From NCBI GenBank assembly GCA_021805545.1, contig JAJZFB010000068.1:1-64000 (forward strand): 64,000 nt of DNA, in the 5' to 3' direction. The translations under genes and the position numbers were made by a program. This DNA is from Pseudomonadota bacterium. GTDB taxonomy: Bacteria > Pseudomonadota > Alphaproteobacteria > Acetobacterales > Acetobacteraceae. This document shows positions 25,870 to 36,308 of this stretch, piece after piece. The stretch's first letter is position 1. The number at the start of each line of letters is the position of its first letter. The notes under the pieces are model-generated. The model was not told the origin of the DNA, did no database searches, and saw only the letters and a list, made by a program, of their open reading frames with translations.

Positions 25870-27870
25870 ATGATCATCGCCGCGCCGCGCCTGTTTCTGG
25901 GCGAGGCATTTTCTGGCCCGGGCGCTGTTGCTGTGGAAAATGGGCGGATTACGGCGGTGCTGCCGGGCGAAACGCGCGGCGATATTGTGCTGCGCCACGG
26001 TTTTATTGGCCCGGGGCTGGTGGATTTGCACAATAACGGCGCCTTCGGGGTGGATTGCGCCACGGCCAGCGCGGCGGAATGGGATGTATTCATTGCCAGC
26101 CTTACCGCGCGGGGGGTTACCGCGGTGCTGCCCACCATCATTACCGCGCCTTTGCCCGCTTTGCGCGGGGCGGCGCAAGGTGTGGCCGCCGCCATGGCGC
26201 GGCACGCCGCCATTCTGGGCTTGCATGTGGAAGGCCCGTTTCTGGCGCCGGAAAAACGCGGCGCGCACCCGCGCCAGTTTCTGCGCCTGCCCGATGATGC
26301 GGCGCTGGACGAAATACTGGCCCTGCCCGGCCTGCGCGTTATTACCCTGGCGCCAGAACTGCCCGGCGCCCTGCCCGCCATTGCCCGGCTGCTTGCGGCG
26401 GGCGTGCTGGTCTCGCTGGGCCATACAGGGGCCGATGCCGCCGCCATGCGCGCCGCCGCCAGCGCCGGGGCCAGCCTGGTTACCCATGTGTTCAACGCGC
26501 AATCCCCGCTCTCGCACCGCGCCCCGGGCGCGCCGGGCGTGGCGCTTACCGATTCGCGGCTTCACCCGTGCCTGATCGCCGATGGCGTGCATACCGACCC
26601 GGCGATTCTGGCCCTGAGCTTCGCCGCCTGCCCGCGGGCCATCGCGGTGTCGGACTCCATCCTCATCGCCGGGCTGGCACCGGGCGAAACCCGGCCCTTT
26701 GGCGGCGCGCCCGCCACGCTGGGGCCGCAAGGCGTGGGGCTGCGGCCCGATGGCACCATCGCCGGGGCGGGCATTATTCTGGATGAAGGCGTGCGCCGCC
26801 TGGTGGCCGCCGGGGTAGCGCCAGACATTGCCCTGGCCGCCGCCACATCGCGCCCCGCCGATGCGCTGGGCCTGGCGGATAGGGGCCGCCTTACCCCCGG
26901 CGCGCGGGCGGACCTTGTATGGTGGAGCGATGATTTGCACCCGCAACAGGTTTGGATAGGCGGCAACAGCGCCACCCCGCCCCCCAGGCCGCGCGGCACC
27001 GAGGCCGCGCGGGACGAGCTGGCCGGTTTGGATGAGCGTCCCATGCTGGCCATCGTGCAGAGCTTTCTGGCCCAGGAGCAGGCGGCACAGCGCGCCTTGG
27101 CCAACGCCGCCCCCGCCTTGGCCCGGCTGGCCGAGGCCGTGGCGGCAAAAATGCAGGCGGGCGGGCGGTTATTCTATGCCGGGGCTGGCACATCCGGCCG
27201 GCTGGGGCTGCTGGATGCGGTGGAATGCGGCCCCACTTTTGGCGTGGAGGATGGGGTCATCATCCCGCTGCTGGCCGGGGGGCAAAGCGCCTTCATCAAG
27301 GCCGCCGAGGGCGCGGAGGACGACGAAGACGCCGCCCGCGCCGCGCTGGCCGCGCACGGGTTTGGCCCCGCCGATGCGCTGGTGGGCATAGCCGCCTCGG
27401 GCACCACGCCCTTTACCCTGGCCGCCTTACGCGCGGCGCGGGCAGCGGGCGGGCTTACAGGTGCCATCGTCAACAACCAAGGCACGCCCATGGCCGATGC
27501 CGCCGGTATTGCCGTGGAGCTGCTCACGGGCGCCGAGATCATTGCCGGGTCCACCCGCCTGTCCGCGGGGTCGGCGCAGAAAATCGCGCTCAACATCCTG
27601 TCTTCCAGCGTGATGATAAAGCTGGGTAAAACCTATGGGCCGTACATGGTGGATATGCGCGCCACCAACGCCAAGCTGCGCCGCCGCGCCCTGCGCATGC
27701 TAACCGCCATTACCGGCGCGAATGAGGATAAAGCCGCCCTTGCGCTTGCCGCGTGCAATATGCATGTTAAAACCGCGGCCCTTATGCTGCTGCATAATGT
27801 TTCTGCCCAAGCTGCGGCGCGGAAACTGGCGGCGGCTGCGGGGTCGCTGCGCCAAGCCCTTAAGGAATAG
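25870..27870 (+). CDS. NagA–MurQ fusion: GlcNAc-6-P deacetylase / MurNAc-6-P etherase
   Basis: 666 residues in one frame. Residues 1–370 are an N-acetylglucosamine-6-phosphate deacetylase: GLHVEGPF near 117 (metal Glu), LGHTGAD near 183 and THVFNAQ near 206 (His ligands), and AVSDS near 260 (catalytic Asp). Residues 378–666 are a complete N-acetylmuramic acid 6-phosphate etherase with AGAGTSGRLG near 438, DAVECGPTFG near 449 and EGAEDDED near 480, which hold its two catalytic glutamates. In cell-wall recycling MurQ makes GlcNAc-6-P plus lactate and NagA deacetylates GlcNAc-6-P, so the fusion joins consecutive steps. Start: ATG 25870. The only gap between the domains is a proline-rich linker (PPPRPRG). 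Confidence 0.9.
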   Translation: MIIAAPRLFLGEAFSGPGAVAVENGRITAVLPGETRGDIVLRHGFIGPGLVDLHNNGAFGVDCATASAAEWDVFIASLTARGVTAVLPTIITAPLPALRGAAQGVAAAMARHAAILGLHVEGPFLAPEKRGAHPRQFLRLPDDAALDEILALPGLRVITLAPELPGALPAIARLLAAGVLVSLGHTGADAAAMRAAASAGASLVTHVFNAQSPLSHRAPGAPGVALTDSRLHPCLIADGVHTDPAILALSFAACPRAIAVSDSILIAGLAPGETRPFGGAPATLGPQGVGLRPDGTIAGAGIILDEGVRRLVAAGVAPDIALAAATSRPADALGLADRGRLTPGARADLVWWSDDLHPQQVWIGGNSATPPPRPRGTEAARDELAGLDERPMLAIVQSFLAQEQAAQRALANAAPALARLAEAVAAKMQAGGRLFYAGAGTSGRLGLLDAVECGPTFGVEDGVIIPLLAGGQSAFIKAAEGAEDDEDAARAALAAHGFGPADALVGIAASGTTPFTLAALRAARAAGGLTGAIVNNQGTPMADAAGIAVELLTGAEIIAGSTRLSAGSAQKIALNILSSSVMIKLGKTYGPYMVDMRATNAKLRRRALRMLTAITGANEDKAALALAACNMHVKTAALMLLHNVSAQAAARKLAAAAGSLRQALKE

Positions 27871-27918
27871 CGGGGCAGGCGTGGAAACACCAAGGTCTCT
27901 TCACTCCAGGAGATTTAC

Positions 27919-28446
27919 GTGGCCGGCAGGCCGGGCAAATTTTTAGGCGCCGCGCGCAGGCTGGATGATTTCATCATCGACCGGCTGCTGCAGCCTGGCA
28001 TAAACGTGGCGGAGTGGCATTTAGGCCTGAACCCGCACAAGCTGGCGCGGCTATGCGCCATGCTCGGCGGCGCCGTGGGGCTGCTCTGGGTCCATGCGTT
28101 CGACCCGCCCTTCTCGGCCGATTTCTGGCAGGATTTGCTCTGCCTGCTCATCATGACCGGCGCGGCCTGGATGCAAATCCGCACCACTGAGGCCACGCAC
28201 CCGCGCCGCCCCGCGCTCGCCCCCGCCGTGCGGCTCACCGGCCTGTTCTGGCGCACCCTCTGGCTGGCCGATTTGGCGCTGCTGCCCGCGCAAAGCCCCG
28301 TGGAGTCCTGGGCTGAGCTGCTGGGCAATGTGCTGTGGACCGCGCTGCTGGTGCTGCCCTACTGGATCATCTGCTGCCATACCGCGCCCCCGCCGGAGCG
28401 CCGCATGGCGGGCGCGTTCCGCTACGCCACCATCCCGGTGCGGTAG
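27919..28446 (+). CDS. Hypothetical membrane protein
   Basis: 175 residues; I do not recognise the family. Start GTG 27919 has AGGAG 6 nt upstream, which strongly supports it. The N-terminal third is amphipathic and basic. Hydrophobic stretches lie near residues 45–60 (LCAMLGGAVGLLWV), 72–86 (LLCLLIMTGAAW), 105–122 and 133–150 (VLWTALLVLPYWIICC), suggesting three or four membrane helices. A CC pair is in the last helix. It follows the NagA–MurQ gene by 48 bp on the same strand and may be co-transcribed. It converges on malate synthase. Confidence 0.72.
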   Translation: MAGRPGKFLGAARRLDDFIIDRLLQPGINVAEWHLGLNPHKLARLCAMLGGAVGLLWVHAFDPPFSADFWQDLLCLLIMTGAAWMQIRTTEATHPRRPALAPAVRLTGLFWRTLWLADLALLPAQSPVESWAELLGNVLWTALLVLPYWIICCHTAPPPERRMAGAFRYATIPVR

Positions 28447-28460
28447 GCGGTACGCCCCAA

Positions 28461-30617
28461 CTACCCCGCCTTGGCCTCGCGGCGGCGGCGGGTCAGCACA
28501 AATTCGGTATAGCCATTGGCCTGCACCCGGCCCTCGAACACCAGCTCGCACGCGCCCTTGAAGGCCGGGCCGTCATAGCCGGGCGCCATGGGCTTATAGG
28601 CGGCATCGCCCGCGTTCTGCCGGTCCACCACCAATGCCATGCGCTTCAGCGTCTCCATCACCTGCGCCTCGCTCACCACGCCATGGTGCAGCCAGTTGGC
28701 GATATGCTGCGAGGAAATACGCAAAGTGGCGCGGTCTTCCATCAGCCCCACATCGTGAATATCCGGCACTTTGGAGCAGCCCACGCCCTGGTCCACCCAG
28801 CGCACCACATAGCCCAGCAGGCCTTGCGCGTTATTATCCAGCTCCTGTTGAATTTCCTCAGCGCTCCAGTTCACGCCATGCGCCAGCGGAATGGTCAGCA
28901 GGTCCGAGAGTTTGGCGGGGGCACGCGATTTCAGCTCATCCTGGCGCGCAAACACATCCACCTGGTGGTAATGCATGGCATGCAGCGTGGCGGCGGTGGG
29001 CGATGGCACCCAGGCCGTGTTGGCGCCAGCGCGCGGATGGGCGATTTTCTGCTCCAGCATCCCGGCCATCTGGTCGGGTGCGGCCCACATGCCCTTGCCA
29101 ATCTGCGCCTTGCCCTGCAACCCGCATTCCAGCCCGAAATCAACATTCCGGTCTTCATACGATTTGATCCAGGGCTGGGCCTTGATGTCGTTCTTGCGCA
29201 AAAACGGCCCGGCCTCGAACGAGGTGTGGATTTCATCCCCCGTGCGGTCCAAAAAGCCGGTGTTGATGAACACCACGCGGTTCTTCGCCGCCTCGATGCA
29301 GGCTTTCAAATTCACCGAGGTACGGCGTTCCTCGTCCATGATGCCCATTTTCAGCGTATTGGCGGGCAGGCCCAGCAGCTCTTCCACCGCGCCGAACAGC
29401 GCATTGGCGTTGGCCACCTCTTCCGGCCCGTGCAGCTTGGGCTTGACGATATAAACCGAGCCGGCGCGCGAATTGCGCCTGGCCGTGAGGTCATGAATCG
29501 CAATCAGCGAGGTGATGACCGCATCGATCACCGTTTCGGGCAGGAAATTTCCGTCCACATCGGTAATGGCATCGGTCAGCATATGGTGGCCGACATTGCG
29601 GACCAGCAACAGCGAGCGCCCGTGCAGGCTGAGCTTGCCGCCATTAGGCGCGGTGTATTCACGGTCCGGGTTGAGCGCGCGCTGGAACACCTTGCCGCCC
29701 TTCTCCACCGGCGCCGTAAGCGTGCCCTGCATCAGCCCCAGCCAGTTGCGGTACACGGCCACCTTGTCTTCGGCATCCACCGCCGCCACGGAATCCTCGC
29801 AATCCATAATGGTGCTGATGGCGGATTCCAGAATAATATCGGCAACCCCCGCCTTATCGGTTTTGCCGATATTATTGGTGGCATCGATGAGAATATCGGC
29901 ATGCAGATTATGGTTCTTCAGCAGCACGCTGGCGGGGCGCTTGGCCTCGCCCGTATACCCCGCGAATTGCGCGCCATCCTTCAGCCCCACCTCGCCTGAT
30001 TCCAGCAGCGCGGCCAAATGCCCGTTATGCACCTTGTACGCCTTAACATCGGCATGGCTGCCAGTGGCCAGGGGGAAATGCGCGTCCAGAAAGGCACGGC
30101 CACGGGCGATAACCGCCGCCGCGCGGGCCATGTTGAACCCCTTGCCACGGGCAATCTCGCCTTCATCCGGCAGGGCATCTGTGCCGTACAGCGCATCGTA
30201 CAGGCTGCCCCAGCGCGCATTGGCGGCATTCAGCGCGTAGCGTGCGTTGGAAACAGGCACCACGAGCTGCGGCCCGGCGATGCGGGCAATCTCGTCATCC
30301 ACATTTTGCGTGCCGATGCTGAAGGCCGCCGGCTCGGGCAGCAGATAGCCGATTTCGCGCAGAAACGCCTCGTAAGCCGCTGCATCGTGCGGCTGGCCCT
30401 TGCGGGCGGTGTGCCAGGCATCGATTTTGGCCTGCAGCGCATCGCGCTTGGCCAGCAGCGTGGCATTGGTGGCGGCAAACTTGCCCAGCAGCCCGGCAAA
30501 GCCCTGCCAGAACGGCCCAGCCTCCACCCCGGTGCCGGGCAGGGCCTCGTTGTTCACGAAATCATACAGCACCGTGGCGATGCTAAGGCCGTGCAGGGCA
30601 ATACGGGGTTCGGGCAT
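28461..30617 (-). CDS. glcB: Malate synthase G
   Basis: 718 residues from ATG 30617 ([11 protein letters not shown]), which has AAGGAG about 8 nt upstream. A longer form from 30635 or beyond is less likely. The family features include [47 protein letters not shown] and [20 protein letters not shown], which bind glyoxylate, acetyl-CoA and Mg2+. It condenses glyoxylate with acetyl-CoA to malate, allowing growth on glycolate or C2 compounds. No isocitrate lyase or glycolate oxidase gene is near. It is 62 bp after the upstream glycosyltransferase. Confidence 0.97.
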   Translation of the reverse strand: MPEPRIALHGLSIATVLYDFVNNEALPGTGVEAGPFWQGFAGLLGKFAATNATLLAKRDALQAKIDAWHTARKGQPHDAAAYEAFLREIGYLLPEPAAFSIGTQNVDDEIARIAGPQLVVPVSNARYALNAANARWGSLYDALYGTDALPDEGEIARGKGFNMARAAAVIARGRAFLDAHFPLATGSHADVKAYKVHNGHLAALLESGEVGLKDGAQFAGYTGEAKRPASVLLKNHNLHADILIDATNNIGKTDKAGVADIILESAISTIMDCEDSVAAVDAEDKVAVYRNWLGLMQGTLTAPVEKGGKVFQRALNPDREYTAPNGGKLSLHGRSLLLVRNVGHHMLTDAITDVDGNFLPETVIDAVITSLIAIHDLTARRNSRAGSVYIVKPKLHGPEEVANANALFGAVEELLGLPANTLKMGIMDEERRTSVNLKACIEAAKNRVVFINTGFLDRTGDEIHTSFEAGPFLRKNDIKAQPWIKSYEDRNVDFGLECGLQGKAQIGKGMWAAPDQMAGMLEQKIAHPRAGANTAWVPSPTAATLHAMHYHQVDVFARQDELKSRAPAKLSDLLTIPLAHGVNWSAEEIQQELDNNAQGLLGYVVRWVDQGVGCSKVPDIHDVGLMEDRATLRISSQHIANWLHHGVVSEAQVMETLKRMALVVDRQNAGDAAYKPMAPGYDGPAFKGACELVFEGRVQANGYTEFVLTRRRREAKAG

Positions 30618-30679
30618 AACAGGCTCCTTCGTCATTCTCCTGCCCTGATGCCGCAAAGGCGGGCGGGCTGGCAAGGGCG

Positions 30680-33103
30680 CTAAAACCGGCCAAACACCTC
30701 AACCTGGTTAAGGTGCAAATAAGCCCGCCCCAGCGCCGTAACCCGCACGAACCGCGCCCAGGCCGCGCCGGGGCCGTTCCACACATAAGGCGCCTCCACC
30801 ACCGCGCCATCGTGCTTTTCCACCAGCGCCACCCAGCTTGCGCCATCTATCGAAACGCTGAGGGCGAAGTCCCGGAACCGCTCGCGCAAAGGCTCGGTGG
30901 TGTTGTGGATGTGGATTTCCGTAATGGTGGCAATGCCGCCCAAATCCACCTGCCACCAGGGATTATCCTCCAAATCCGTATGGAATTTACGCGCGCCATC
31001 CAGCACGCCATTCACCCCGCCCGCTGCATCCTCCTCCAGCGTAGGGGCGAAGGAAAAGCGGCAATGCGAGCTTTGAGCGGCGGGCTTGTGCCGGCTGATA
31101 TTATCGGGGCGCGTTGGCGTGGCGGCATGGGCAGGCAGGCCCGTGCCAAATGCCGTGGCACGCTGGCGTATCCCGGCCCAAAACCCGGCCAGGCTTAAAT
31201 CCTCCACGGCGTTCATCGCCGCCAGCACGTTGGCGAACTCATCCGGGTCCTCGGCCAAGCGTTTCCATATGTCCTGGCCATTGAAATCGCCTTTCAGCCC
31301 GCGCGCGGCACGCTCCACATAGGCCTGCTCGGAGCGAAACGCGTAATGGTGAATAATCGCGGTTTCCAGCAACCGCTCGCGCCGCTCCGGCGCGTTCGCG
31401 AATGTCTGCGCCCCGTCGGGAAACGCATCATAATATTGGCCCATCGGCTCACCCAGCGCATTAACCGCAACCACTGGCCGCTCGCTCTTGCTCATAATCT
31501 CATGCCAAAATCCATGTGCATGGCTACGGCTGACAAACTCAATCTCCGCCACTGTGCTGGCGCGGGCAACATATTTCGTATAGGGATGAATCCGCGCCTC
31601 GCGCCGCGTCAACGCCTCCAATACCGGGCCATCCGGCGGCGTTTTATGCCCGTTGGGGCCAAAAAACACCCAGTTGAACAGCACGCATTCCACCTCAGGC
31701 GTAAACCGCGCCATGAAATCGGCAATCTTCATCCCCGGCGGCAGGCGCAGATATTCGTCTATGTCGAAAAACGACACCCATTCCGTTTCCGCCAGCCCAT
31801 TGGCCGCAAAATGCACATACATCTCGTATTGCTGGCCCTGGTGCGGGTGGTAGCGGAAGGTAACGAACGGGTCCTCGCCCTGGATGAAAGGCAAAATGCG
31901 CTCGTAAAACGGGCCGGGATCGTCATCGTTGCAGTAGAGATACACATGCTCAAAACCCAGCTCCCGGTAATAGGCGAGCCATTCAGCAATATACGGCGTT
32001 TCCCAGCGCGCGCAGGCGCAAATCGCAAAACGGTATTTGGCCGCCGCCGCCGCCTTTGCCACGCGCCGGGCAAGGGGCGTTGCAAACCGTTCCAGCCTGC
32101 GCAGAAACGCCTCCGCCAGCCGCGCCGGATCGGCCATCTCAAAATGATTCAGAAAACCGCTGCCGCTAACACGCCTTGTATCATCACCATACATATACAC
32201 CGCATCATTCCCATTGGCGCGGTCGATCAGAATCTGGTTGGACCACACCATAGGCTCGTAATTAAGCACCAGCATACGGCTTTGCGGCGTGAATAGCGTG
32301 GTATGGAAGGCCGAGCCTATAAGCCCGCTGATGACGCTATTCTCCCGGAACAGCGCCACCTGCTCCGCGAAGGGCAGCCTCTCCGGCGCGATAATCCGCA
32401 CCCCGGCGCGGGCCAGAACCTCGGTAAAGCGCGCCTCATTCACAAAATGCGACACGCCCTCCGGCACGTATTGCTTGGTCAAATATACCGGCACGTCACT
32501 CTTGGAAGTTACGGGCGCCGGGCAAATAATATCACCAATCTCATTGAAACGCCGGGCAAAGGCCGTGTGAATGAAGTTCAGCTCCTCGATGGCTGGAAAC
32601 GCCACAATAACCTGGCCCAGCCGCACCGGCTCATCGAATTTGACGAAATCCTCCGGCCCCAGCCCGGCGGCGCGGCAAATGGCGGCGGCAAAGGGCAGCT
32701 CGAACATTTGCGCCGGGCTGACCCCGCCATGATACAAAATTTTAACACCCGGCAGCCCGCCTGTTGGCCAGGCCCAGAAGCGGCACAGCGTATCCAGCAG
32801 AAAATGCCCGTAATGGGGGGTAAAGCGGCCCAGATAAAAGAAGGGGCCATGATGCACCGGCAACCCCGTCAGCCTTTGGGTGGTGTAAATCAGCGGCCCC
32901 GCATTTTCCCGCGCCGGCCCGCGGAACCGGGCCGCCGCCTCCAGCAGCCTTCCCTCGCCATCGTACAACCCATGCGAGCGTTGGCGCTGCACATCCTCGC
33001 CCGCATCGGGCATATACAAAATATTCTCGTAAACCCCGCATCGCGGGTTTTGGGTATGCAGAATGGTGTTGCCGTGAATCCGGTCGCACGTCACCAGAGC
33101 CAT
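30680..33103 (-). CDS. Mosaic glycosyltransferase: GT61-like + GT92/GT2-like + discoidin domain
   Basis: About 807 residues from ATG 33103 (MALVTCDRI), which has GGGAGGG 10 nt upstream; an ATG at 33226 adds 41 unconvincing residues. Residues ~80–330 match GT61/DUF563 transferases ([30 protein letters not shown]). Residues ~355–620 match the GT92/DUF23 type ([32 protein letters not shown] with a DxD-like metal site, TKYVARAS). The last ~140 residues form an F5/8 type C (discoidin) carbohydrate-binding domain ([17 protein letters not shown]). It probably builds or decorates surface polysaccharide. No membrane segment is seen. Confidence 0.8.
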   Translation of the reverse strand: MALVTCDRIHGNTILHTQNPRCGVYENILYMPDAGEDVQRQRSHGLYDGEGRLLEAAARFRGPARENAGPLIYTTQRLTGLPVHHGPFFYLGRFTPHYGHFLLDTLCRFWAWPTGGLPGVKILYHGGVSPAQMFELPFAAAICRAAGLGPEDFVKFDEPVRLGQVIVAFPAIEELNFIHTAFARRFNEIGDIICPAPVTSKSDVPVYLTKQYVPEGVSHFVNEARFTEVLARAGVRIIAPERLPFAEQVALFRENSVISGLIGSAFHTTLFTPQSRMLVLNYEPMVWSNQILIDRANGNDAVYMYGDDTRRVSGSGFLNHFEMADPARLAEAFLRRLERFATPLARRVAKAAAAAKYRFAICACARWETPYIAEWLAYYRELGFEHVYLYCNDDDPGPFYERILPFIQGEDPFVTFRYHPHQGQQYEMYVHFAANGLAETEWVSFFDIDEYLRLPPGMKIADFMARFTPEVECVLFNWVFFGPNGHKTPPDGPVLEALTRREARIHPYTKYVARASTVAEIEFVSRSHAHGFWHEIMSKSERPVVAVNALGEPMGQYYDAFPDGAQTFANAPERRERLLETAIIHHYAFRSEQAYVERAARGLKGDFNGQDIWKRLAEDPDEFANVLAAMNAVEDLSLAGFWAGIRQRATAFGTGLPAHAATPTRPDNISRHKPAAQSSHCRFSFAPTLEEDAAGGVNGVLDGARKFHTDLEDNPWWQVDLGGIATITEIHIHNTTEPLRERFRDFALSVSIDGASWVALVEKHDGAVVEAPYVWNGPGAAWARFVRVTALGRAYLHLNQVEVFGRF

Positions 33104-33529
33104 GGTCAGCCAGCCCTCCCGCAGCGTTAATACGAGGTTATACACGGCAGACGAACCGCCCAGCCATGTTTGGCCTGAAACCTTGGGCTGAACAACCCTC
33201 TTGCGGGACAAGGGGTTTTGCGCCATCTAGCGTAACAGGTGCCGGGTTTCCGGCGGAGACCAGCCTTATGCGGCCGGTTCCGCGCCCCCTGGCGCCAACT
33301 GCAGACCATAATCCAACTGCAGACCATAATGCAGCACCAAACGACCCATGGCCGGGGTTCGCCCGGCGAGTTTAAGGACCAATGAGCGCTTTGCCTACCG
33401 GATTTCTTCCTGTTTCCCTGGTCAAGGCGCCGCGCGGTTCCGTTTCTACCTTCACATCCCTTTTTCGCGCGGCCGCCGCCTTGAGCCTGTATGCTCGGGC
33501 CCCGGCCTTGCGCGCGCACCGGAGTTTTT
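33104..33529. other. Spacer and leader upstream of RNase E
   Basis: This 426-bp interval separates divergent genes. It contains two perfect 18-bp tandem copies (33295–33330) and would hold the long 5' leader that RNase E often uses for autoregulation. No clear -35/-10 pair or conserved RNA fold could be assigned by eye. Confidence 0.4.
33295..33330. repeat. 18-bp tandem duplication
   Basis: CCAACTGCAGACCATAAT occurs twice head to tail (33295–33312 and 33313–33330) with no mismatches. Each copy contains CTGCAG. It may be a simple duplication or a doubled protein-binding site. Confidence 0.8.
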
Positions 33530-36217
33530 ATGACCAAAAGAATGTTAATCGACGCCAGCCATGCGGAAGAAACCCGCGTGGTGGTTCTGGATGGCAACCG
33601 GCTTGAGGATTTCGACGTTGAGACCGTCAGCCGCAAGCAGATAAAAGGCAATATCTATCTCGCCAAGGTTATACGGGTAGAACCCAGCCTGCAGGCCGCT
33701 TTTGTGGAATATGGCGGCAACCGGCACGGCTTCCTCGCCTTTGGCGAAATCCACCCGGATTATTACCAGATTCCGGTGGCCGACCGGCAGAAGCTGCTGG
33801 CCCTGCAGGCCGAGGAAGAAGCCCTGGCCCAGGCCGAGGAAGAGGAGGCCGGGCCTGAATCCGCCCAGGCGCTGGAGGTGAAGTCCATCGGGATTATCTC
33901 CGCCCCCCCGCCTGATGAGGCGGTGCCGGAGGGTGAAATCCTCGTCGAGACCCCCGCCATTCACGAAGTGCTGGGCGAGGACGCGGCGCCGCAGCCTGGG
34001 TTCGCCCCCGATGCGGAGGCCCCGGCCGATGATTCCGTGGCGGAATCGCTCCCCGCTGAAATTGCCGCCGAGGCTCTGGCGGAAGGTGCGGCACCCCTGG
34101 CGGAGGCCCCGGCGGACGCGGTGGAGAACGACGCGGTGGAGAACGACGCGCTGGAGAACGACGAGGTGGTGGAAATCATCGCCCCGGAAGCGCCGCCGCC
34201 CGAGCAGATTGGCGGTGATGGCGACGATGCGGCGGAAGCCCGCGAGCGCCGCCTGCGCCAGCGCTTTTTGCGCAACTACAAAATTCAGGATGTGATTCAC
34301 CGCCGCCAGATCATGCTGGTGCAGGTGGTGAAGGAGGAGCGCGGCAATAAGGGGGCGGCGCTCACCAGCTATTTGTCTTTGGCCGGGCGCTTCTCTGTGC
34401 TCATGCCCAACTCGCCCACGGGCGGGGGCGTGTCGCGCAAAATCACCTCGCAGGCCGACCGCCGCCGCCTGAAGGAGGTGATGGCGGAGCTGGATGTTCC
34501 CGCTGGCATGGGGCTCATCGTCCGCACCGCCGGGGCCAACCGGCCCAAGCCGGAAATCAAGCGCGATTGTGAATATCTGCTGCGCCTGTGGGACGATATT
34601 CGCGACAAGACGATGGAATCCGTCGCCCCGGCGCTGATCTATGAGGAAGCCAGCCTCATCAAGCGCGCCATACGCGATGTTTACACGCGCGATGTCGAGG
34701 AAATTCTGGTGGATGGGCGCGATGGCTTCTCCGCCGCGCGCGATTTCATGCGCATGCTCATGCCCAGCCATGCCAGCAAGGTGCAGGCCTGGGGCGACGG
34801 GCAGCCGCTTTTTTCCAAATACCAGGTCGAGGCGCAGCTCGATGCCATGCTCTCGCCCGTGGTGCAGCTCCGCTCCGGCGGCTACATCGTCATCAACCAG
34901 ACGGAAGCCCTGGTCGCCATCGACGTGAACTCCGGCCGCTCGACGCGCGAGCGCAGCATCGAGGACACGGCGCTGCGCACCAATATGGAAGCCGCCGAGG
35001 AAGTGGCCAAGCAGTTGCGCATGCGCGATCTGGCCGGGCTTATCGTCATCGACTTCATCGATATGGAGAGCCGCAAGAATAATTCGGCGGTGGAGCGCAA
35101 GCTGAAGGACGCGCTCAAGCATGACCGCGCGCGCATCCAGGTGGGCAGCATCAGCCATTTCGGGCTGATGGAGATGAGCCGCCAGCGCCTGCGCCCCTCG
35201 CTGACCGAGGCCTCGCTGATTACCTGCCCGCATTGCAGCGGCATGGGCCACATCCGCAGCCCCGAGAGCGCGGCGTTGCATATTCTGCGCGCCATCGAGG
35301 ATGAAGGCGCGAAATTCCGCGCGGCGGAAATTTCCGTCATCCTGCCGCCGGAAATTGCCTTCTATCTGTTCAACCACAAGCGCGAGCGGCTCTCGGTTAT
35401 CGAAGCGCGCTACAATATGCGCGTGGTGTTCACGCCCGATGCCACCATGGCCGGCACGAATTTCCGCATAGAGCGGCTGCGCGCCCAAACCGCGCCGCCG
35501 CCCGCCCCGGAGCGGCAGGTTGCCGCGCCCGCGCCGCAGGCCGTGGAAGACGAAGAGGCCGAAACCGCCGAAGCCATGGGTGAGGCCACGGAAGACGCCA
35601 CGGAAGGCGCCACGGAAGAAAAAGGCGAGCGCGCCAAACGCCGCCGCCGCCGCCGCCCCAAGCGCCGTGACGGCGCCCCGGACCAGAACGCCGCGGCTGA
35701 TGCCGCCGATGCTGGGCCAGCCAGCGAAGCGGACGAGGCGCCCTTGCCCGCGGATATTGAATCCGAGCTGGACGCCGTGCTGGCCGCCGTCCTTGGCGCG
35801 CCAGACACCGAAGCTGAAACCGTGGCGATTGTGCCCGCCCCGGCAGCCGAAGCTGAAGCAGGGGTTGAATCAGAAGCAGGGGCCGCGCCCAAGCGCCGCC
35901 GCCCGCGCCCGCGCCCGCGCCGCCGCCCCGGCGCGGAAACCGCGGGAACCCCGGCTGAACCTCCCGCCATCCCGGCCTATACGGACATCGCGGATATTTT
36001 TGAAGCCGCTGAGCGCGCCGAGGAAGAAGCGCGCGCCGCGCGCCGTGCCGCGCAACCTGCGCCAGCGGCAGAGGAACCGGCCATGCCGCTGCGGCAAGTG
36101 GCGGTGCCCACCCCGGAAGAGGCCAAGCCCGGCAAGCCGGAGCCGGTGGTCAAGCCCATTGTCATTGGCGAGGGCGAGCTGCCCGTTGAGAAAAAGCGCG
36201 GCTGGTGGCGGCGGTAA
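33530..36217 (+). CDS. rne: Ribonuclease E
   Basis: 895 residues from ATG 33530 (MTKRMLIDASH) with GGAG upstream. The N-terminal catalytic half starts with an S1 domain (GNIYLAKVIRVEPSLQAAFVEYGGNRHGFL) interrupted by a long acidic insertion of ~150 residues, then resumes (NYKIQDVIHRRQIMLVQVVKEE). The DNase I-like site has NQTEALVAIDVNSG and IVIDFIDME, and the zinc link is TCPHC. The C-terminal half is disordered, with arginine-rich blocks (KRRRRRRPKRRDG) for RNA or degradosome partners. The insertion carries three 15-bp tandem repeats coding AVEND/ALEND. It performs mRNA decay and rRNA/tRNA processing. Confidence 0.95.
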   Translation: MTKRMLIDASHAEETRVVVLDGNRLEDFDVETVSRKQIKGNIYLAKVIRVEPSLQAAFVEYGGNRHGFLAFGEIHPDYYQIPVADRQKLLALQAEEEALAQAEEEEAGPESAQALEVKSIGIISAPPPDEAVPEGEILVETPAIHEVLGEDAAPQPGFAPDAEAPADDSVAESLPAEIAAEALAEGAAPLAEAPADAVENDAVENDALENDEVVEIIAPEAPPPEQIGGDGDDAAEARERRLRQRFLRNYKIQDVIHRRQIMLVQVVKEERGNKGAALTSYLSLAGRFSVLMPNSPTGGGVSRKITSQADRRRLKEVMAELDVPAGMGLIVRTAGANRPKPEIKRDCEYLLRLWDDIRDKTMESVAPALIYEEASLIKRAIRDVYTRDVEEILVDGRDGFSAARDFMRMLMPSHASKVQAWGDGQPLFSKYQVEAQLDAMLSPVVQLRSGGYIVINQTEALVAIDVNSGRSTRERSIEDTALRTNMEAAEEVAKQLRMRDLAGLIVIDFIDMESRKNNSAVERKLKDALKHDRARIQVGSISHFGLMEMSRQRLRPSLTEASLITCPHCSGMGHIRSPESAALHILRAIEDEGAKFRAAEISVILPPEIAFYLFNHKRERLSVIEARYNMRVVFTPDATMAGTNFRIERLRAQTAPPPAPERQVAAPAPQAVEDEEAETAEAMGEATEDATEGATEEKGERAKRRRRRRPKRRDGAPDQNAAADAADAGPASEADEAPLPADIESELDAVLAAVLGAPDTEAETVAIVPAPAAEAEAGVESEAGAAPKRRRPRPRPRRRPGAETAGTPAEPPAIPAYTDIADIFEAAERAEEEARAARRAAQPAPAAEEPAMPLRQVAVPTPEEAKPGKPEPVVKPIVIGEGELPVEKKRGWWRR

Positions 36218-36308
36218 GTGTAGCCGCCGCGGGCTTGCCAAGGATGGGCAGAAATCCATCCGGCTCTCAACGCCGTGGCTTCCGCTTTTTCTGATCCCCT
36301 GGCCCGCC

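Noticed and set aside
33104-33226. 41-residue N-terminal extension of the large glycosyltransferase
   Set aside because: The ATG at 33226 lacks a ribosome binding site, while 33103 has GGGAGGG; the extension looks non-coding.
33545-35488. 647-codon open frame on the minus strand inside rne
   Set aside because: It is an antisense shadow of the RNase E gene in high-GC DNA, with no recognisable domain.
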